Part shown: positions 61,169 through 64,000 of the stretch, piece by piece | Position numbering within the stretch: the first letter of the stretch is position 1 | Layout: each line of letters starts with the position of its first letter | NCBI RefSeq assembly: GCF_011405655.1 | Contig: NZ_AP022829.1 | Coordinates: forward strand, 2,279,001-2,343,000 | DNA: 64,000 nt | DNA from: Adlercreutzia hattorii | Lineage (GTDB): Bacteria > Actinomycetota > Coriobacteriia > Coriobacteriales > Eggerthellaceae | Direction of reading: 5' to 3' | Notes under the pieces: generated by a model | Databases searched by the model: none | Seen by the model: only the letters and a program-made list of their open reading frames with translations | Told to the model about the DNA's origin: nothing | Program-made: the position numbers and the translations under genes

Positions 61169-61923
61169 AGGGACATACCTCCGTCCACGCAAATGACCTG
61201 ACCGGTGATGTAAGACGCCTCGTCCGAGGCGAGGAAGCGCACCAAATGGGCGATGTCGTCCGGCTCGCCCAAGCGCCCGCTGCCGATGCGGCTCACGATG
61301 GCCTCGCGCTGGGCATCGGAAAGCGCGTCGGTCATGTCAGTGGCAATGAAGCCGGGCGCCACGGCGTTGGCCGTGATGTTGCGGCGCGCAAGCTCGCGGG
61401 CGAGCGACTTCGTGAGCCCGATGACGCCGGCCTTGGAGGCGGCGTAGTTCACCTGGCCCACGTTGCCGTACACGCCCACCACACTGGACATGTTCACGAT
61501 GCGGCCCCAGCGCTGCTTCATCATCAGCTTCGCGGCGGCGCGGCAGCAATGGAAGGTGCCCTTCAGGTTGATGTCGATGACGGCGTCGAAGTCGTCGTCG
61601 GACATACGGGCGGCCAGGCCGTCGCGGGTGATGCCGGCGTTGTTCACGAGCACGTCCACCCGCCCGTTGGCCTCGGCCGCGGCGGCGATGAGCGCGTTGG
61701 CCTCCTCTTCTATGGCCACGTTGGCGGCCACGGCCAGGGTTTCCACGCCGAACTCTTCGGCGATCTCGGCGGCTACCGCCTCGGCGGCGGGCAGGCTGCG
61801 CTCAGAAGAGCTGTTCACCACCACGTTCATGCCAGCGGCCGCCAGCTCGCGGGCCACGGCGCGTCCGATGCCGCGGGTGGAGCCGGTCACAACGGCGCAG
61901 CGGCGGTTTTCTGATTCGGTCAC
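61165..61923 (-). CDS. fabG: 3-oxoacyl-ACP reductase
   Basis: The 252-residue short-chain dehydrogenase reduces 3-oxoacyl-ACP with NADPH. It has the nucleotide motif GSTRGIG (near 14-20), NNAGITRD (near 92), the catalytic Ser in NMSSVVG and YAASKAG (Tyr/Lys near 157-161). GTG start at 61923 with AAAGGA 6 nt upstream, 2 bp after fabD. Confidence 0.96.
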   Translation of the reverse strand: MTESENRRCAVVTGSTRGIGRAVARELAAAGMNVVVNSSSERSLPAAEAVAAEIAEEFGVETLAVAANVAIEEEANALIAAAAEANGRVDVLVNNAGITRDGLAARMSDDDFDAVIDINLKGTFHCCRAAAKLMMKQRWGRIVNMSSVVGVYGNVGQVNYAASKAGVIGLTKSLARELARRNITANAVAPGFIATDMTDALSDAQREAIVSRIGSGRLGEPDDIAHLVRFLASDEASYITGQVICVDGGMSL

Positions 61924-61925
61924 GT

Positions 61926-62888
61926 CTATTCCTTTCCGAATTCCTCGACGAAGGCATCGAAGGAGGGGCGATCCTGAATGGCGGCTCGGGGCGCGCTGCG
62001 GTCGATGCGCTTCACGAGATTGGCGAGCACGCCGCCGAAGCCCACTTCCGCGAACATCTTCGCGCCGACCGCCTGAAGCTTTGCCACGCTGGCCTCGAAC
62101 TGCACGGGCGACACCAAGTGCGCCACCAGCTCCTCGCGAGCGCCGGCGACGTCAAGCGGCGCGGCGTGCACGTTGCCGATGACCGGCACCACCGGCTCGC
62201 GGAACTCCACCTGCGCCAGGTAGTCGGCGAAGGGCGCCTGCGCCGGCGCCATGAGCGGGCTGTGGAAGGCACCGGACGTGGCCAAGCGCGAGAAGCGGCC
62301 CTTGCTCGCGGCCCACGCCTCCTCGGCGCGGGTCACCGCCGCCGGCGTGCCGGCGATGACGATCTGGCCGCCGCCGTTCAGGTTCGCGGGCACGAGCACC
62401 TCGTCCTCGGCGCACTGAGCGCACAGTGCCTCGGCCTCGGGCAGCGTGATCTTCAGAAGCGCGCTCATAACGCCGGGATTCGCGTCGGCCGCCTCCCCCA
62501 TGAGGCGCGACCTTTCAGCGATGAGCGCGAAGGCGTCCTCCTCGGCGAGCATGCCGCCGAGCACCATGGCGGAAACCTGCCCGAGGGAGAACCCGAGCAG
62601 CGCGTCCGGCACGATGCCGCGCGCCTCAAGCGCCCGCCCCATGCCGACCGACAGCGCCGCAATGGCGATCTGGGCGTTGCGCGTGTCGTTCAGTTCTTCG
62701 GGCGACGCGTCGCGCACCAGCGCGGCCACGTCGCGGCCGAGCACGTCCGAGGCGCAAGCGAACACGTTCGCCACCTCGGGGATGTCCAACAGATCGGCGC
62801 CCATGCCGGGCTTCTGGGAGCCCTGGCCCGAGGCCATGAACACCAGGCCAGCCGGGCCCAAAGGCGCCAAGGGGGTCTCATCAAGCAT
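61926..62888 (-). CDS. fabD: Malonyl-CoA:ACP transacylase FabD with variant active-site motif
   Basis: The 320-residue enzyme loads malonyl groups on acyl carrier protein. The oxyanion motif GQGSQ (near 20-24) and catalytic His in AFHSPLM are normal. The nucleophile motif is GFSLGQ (near 100-105), where most FabD proteins have GHSLGE. The Ser is kept but His and Glu are changed. It starts 10 bp after fabK and is followed directly by fabG. Confidence 0.93.
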   Translation of the reverse strand: MLDETPLAPLGPAGLVFMASGQGSQKPGMGADLLDIPEVANVFACASDVLGRDVAALVRDASPEELNDTRNAQIAIAALSVGMGRALEARGIVPDALLGFSLGQVSAMVLGGMLAEEDAFALIAERSRLMGEAADANPGVMSALLKITLPEAEALCAQCAEDEVLVPANLNGGGQIVIAGTPAAVTRAEEAWAASKGRFSRLATSGAFHSPLMAPAQAPFADYLAQVEFREPVVPVIGNVHAAPLDVAGAREELVAHLVSPVQFEASVAKLQAVGAKMFAEVGFGGVLANLVKRIDRSAPRAAIQDRPSFDAFVEEFGKE

Positions 62889-62898
62889 GGCGGCCTCC

Positions 62899-63864
62899 TT
62901 ACACGCGCGCCCGGCGGCTGTTCAGCTCGGCCAGCTCGCCCAAGGAGCGCCCGGCCAGCGCCTCGGCCTCGCGCACCATGTTGGCAATAACCTCGGCCGC
63001 CGTGCCGCGCTCGGTCACCAGCGCCGCCACCTGCCCGGCCATGACCGAGCCGTTTTCCACGTCTCCCGCCACGGCCCGGGCGAGCGAGCCGGCGTACATG
63101 CCCTCCAGCTCTTCCCCGGAGGTGGCGGCCATCTCGATCTTGCGGCACTCGCGGGCGAACTTGTTCTTCAGGCCGCGCACGGGATGCCCGGTGCCGCGCC
63201 CGGTGACGATGGTGTCGGAGTCCTTGGCTTTCAGCACCTTCTCCTTCCACGCCTCGTGCACGCCGCATTCCTCCACGGTGAGGAAGCGCGTGCCGCACTG
63301 CACGCCCTCGGCGCCCAGCGCGAAGGCGGCGAGCATCCCCCGGCCATCCACGATGCCGCCGGCGGCGATGACGGGGATCGAAACCGCCGCGGCAACCGAC
63401 GGCACGAGCGCCATAGTGGTCAGCTCGCCGATATGTCCGCCAGCTTCCGTGCCCTCGGCCACCACGGCGTCGGCGCCGAGGCGCTCCATGCGGGCGGCCA
63501 GGGCCGAGGAGGCCACCACGGGCACTACCTTCACGCCCGCGTCCTTCCACATCTTCATATAGTTGGCGGGACTGCCGGCGCCGGTGGTCACCACTTCCAC
63601 GCCCAGCTCGCACACGAGCTCGGCCACCTCGCTCGCGCGCGGATCCATGAGCATGACATTGATGCCGATAGGCTTGCTCGTAAGGGCGCGGGCGCGGGCC
63701 ACCTGCTCGCGAATCCATTCGGGCCGGGCGCCCCCGCAGGCGATGATGCCCAAGCCGCCGGCTTCGCTTACGGCGCCGGCCAGCCCTCCGTCGGCGATGC
63801 GGGCCATGGCCCCTTGCACGACGGGATATTCAATGCCCAAAAGCTCTGTGATACGGGTCTTCAT
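62899..63864 (-). CDS. fabK: FMN-dependent enoyl-ACP reductase II
   Basis: The 321-residue TIM-barrel flavoprotein reduces enoyl-ACP. It has the FabK/nitronate-oxidase pattern: YPVVQGAMARIADGGLAGAVSEAGGLGII (near 12-40), EGTEAGGHIG (near 137-146) and VIAAGGIVDGRG. Use of FabK rather than FabI is associated with triclosan insensitivity. Start ATG 63864; the ribosome binding site is weak. It is the first gene of the fab operon seen in the window. Confidence 0.93.
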   Translation of the reverse strand: MKTRITELLGIEYPVVQGAMARIADGGLAGAVSEAGGLGIIACGGARPEWIREQVARARALTSKPIGINVMLMDPRASEVAELVCELGVEVVTTGAGSPANYMKMWKDAGVKVVPVVASSALAARMERLGADAVVAEGTEAGGHIGELTTMALVPSVAAAVSIPVIAAGGIVDGRGMLAAFALGAEGVQCGTRFLTVEECGVHEAWKEKVLKAKDSDTIVTGRGTGHPVRGLKNKFARECRKIEMAATSGEELEGMYAGSLARAVAGDVENGSVMAGQVAALVTERGTAAEVIANMVREAEALAGRSLGELAELNSRRARV

Positions 63865-63908
63865 GAAAGCAGCTCGTCCTCTCTTTCGCTGCGGCAACAC
63901 GCGCCTTG

Positions 63909-63921
63909 AGATAAACTATCT
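63909..63921 (-). promoter_or_regulatory. Short palindrome upstream of fabK
   Basis: AGATA and TATCT form an inverted repeat around AAC, 45 bp before the fabK start. It may be an operator of the fab operon. The remaining 63922-64000 shows nothing further. Confidence 0.3.
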
Positions 63922-64000
63922 GAGAAATCTTAAGGAATTCGTCCCAAAAACTGACCGCGCGTTTAAAATCTTCACCAAACATCTCATCGTTGAGCAGAAA

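Noticed and set aside
1-64000. tRNA and rRNA genes.
   Set aside because: I scanned for GGTTCGAAT-type arms and rRNA signatures on both strands and found none that fold into a tRNA.

Overview
The window looks like a chromosomal segment from a high-GC, anaerobic gut actinobacterium of the Eggerthellaceae (Coriobacteriia). The evidence is the two LuxR-type regulators with large polytopic membrane N-termini, the Tat-exported flavin and molybdopterin lipoprotein reductases, a complete agmatine deiminase core, and a FabK-type fatty-acid operon. The genus cannot be fixed from the sequence alone.

Layout, left to right. 1-8.9 kb: a truncated membrane LuxR regulator, a candidate 6S-like RNA followed by terminator hairpins, a giant Lhr-type helicase, an orphan ribbon-helix-helix protein behind a consensus promoter, and a second membrane LuxR regulator. 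9.1-16.2 kb: a Tat lipoprotein flavin reductase (divergent from that LuxR gene), a MerR regulator with an MFS pump, a C69 dipeptidase, and a LytTR/DUF3021 pair. 16.2-22.3 kb: an inverted-repeat element, the C-terminal remnant of an ATPase gene, a HelD-type helicase, then a hydrolase/acyltransferase pair preceded by a foldable leader. 22.3-25.8 kb: an ECF transporter operon under a T-box leader whose specifier reads UGG, so tryptophan import is likely. 26-30.7 kb: a LuxR regulator divergent from putrescine carbamoyltransferase, antiporter and agmatine deiminase genes. 31-33 kb: DAHP synthase, chorismate mutase and an HdeD-like protein.

33.1-41.3 kb is an accessory block, visibly AT-richer in part. 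It holds an AbrB antitoxin with an unrecognised partner, a two-gene molybdopterin/Fe-S reductase, an AAA ATPase behind a 9-bp-phased TCTA array, a GntR/SPFH pair, and an NrfD-like anchor. The anchor carries the same 17-bp upstream element as the reductase, so these separated genes probably form one respiratory complex.

41.6-56.4 kb is mostly envelope and signalling: UppP, a membrane-anchored HTH protein, an acyltransferase-3 protein, an rRNA/tRNA methyltransferase, an HTH/Ser-Thr kinase pair, an ABC exporter, a C39-like peptidase, a VanRS-like two-component system, and meso-diaminopimelate dehydrogenase. 56.6-63.9 kb is the fatty-acid operon fabK-fabD-fabG-fabF-fabZ-accDA, all on the minus strand.

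Non-coding structure is the most unusual part. Three loci carry the same 16-20 bp inverted ends (TTTCGAGTTGTTAGA type) around unrelated 90-125 bp interiors. A fourth locus has the same design with a different 21-bp end. A REP-like palindrome occurs as pairs between genes and once inside the kinase reading frame.
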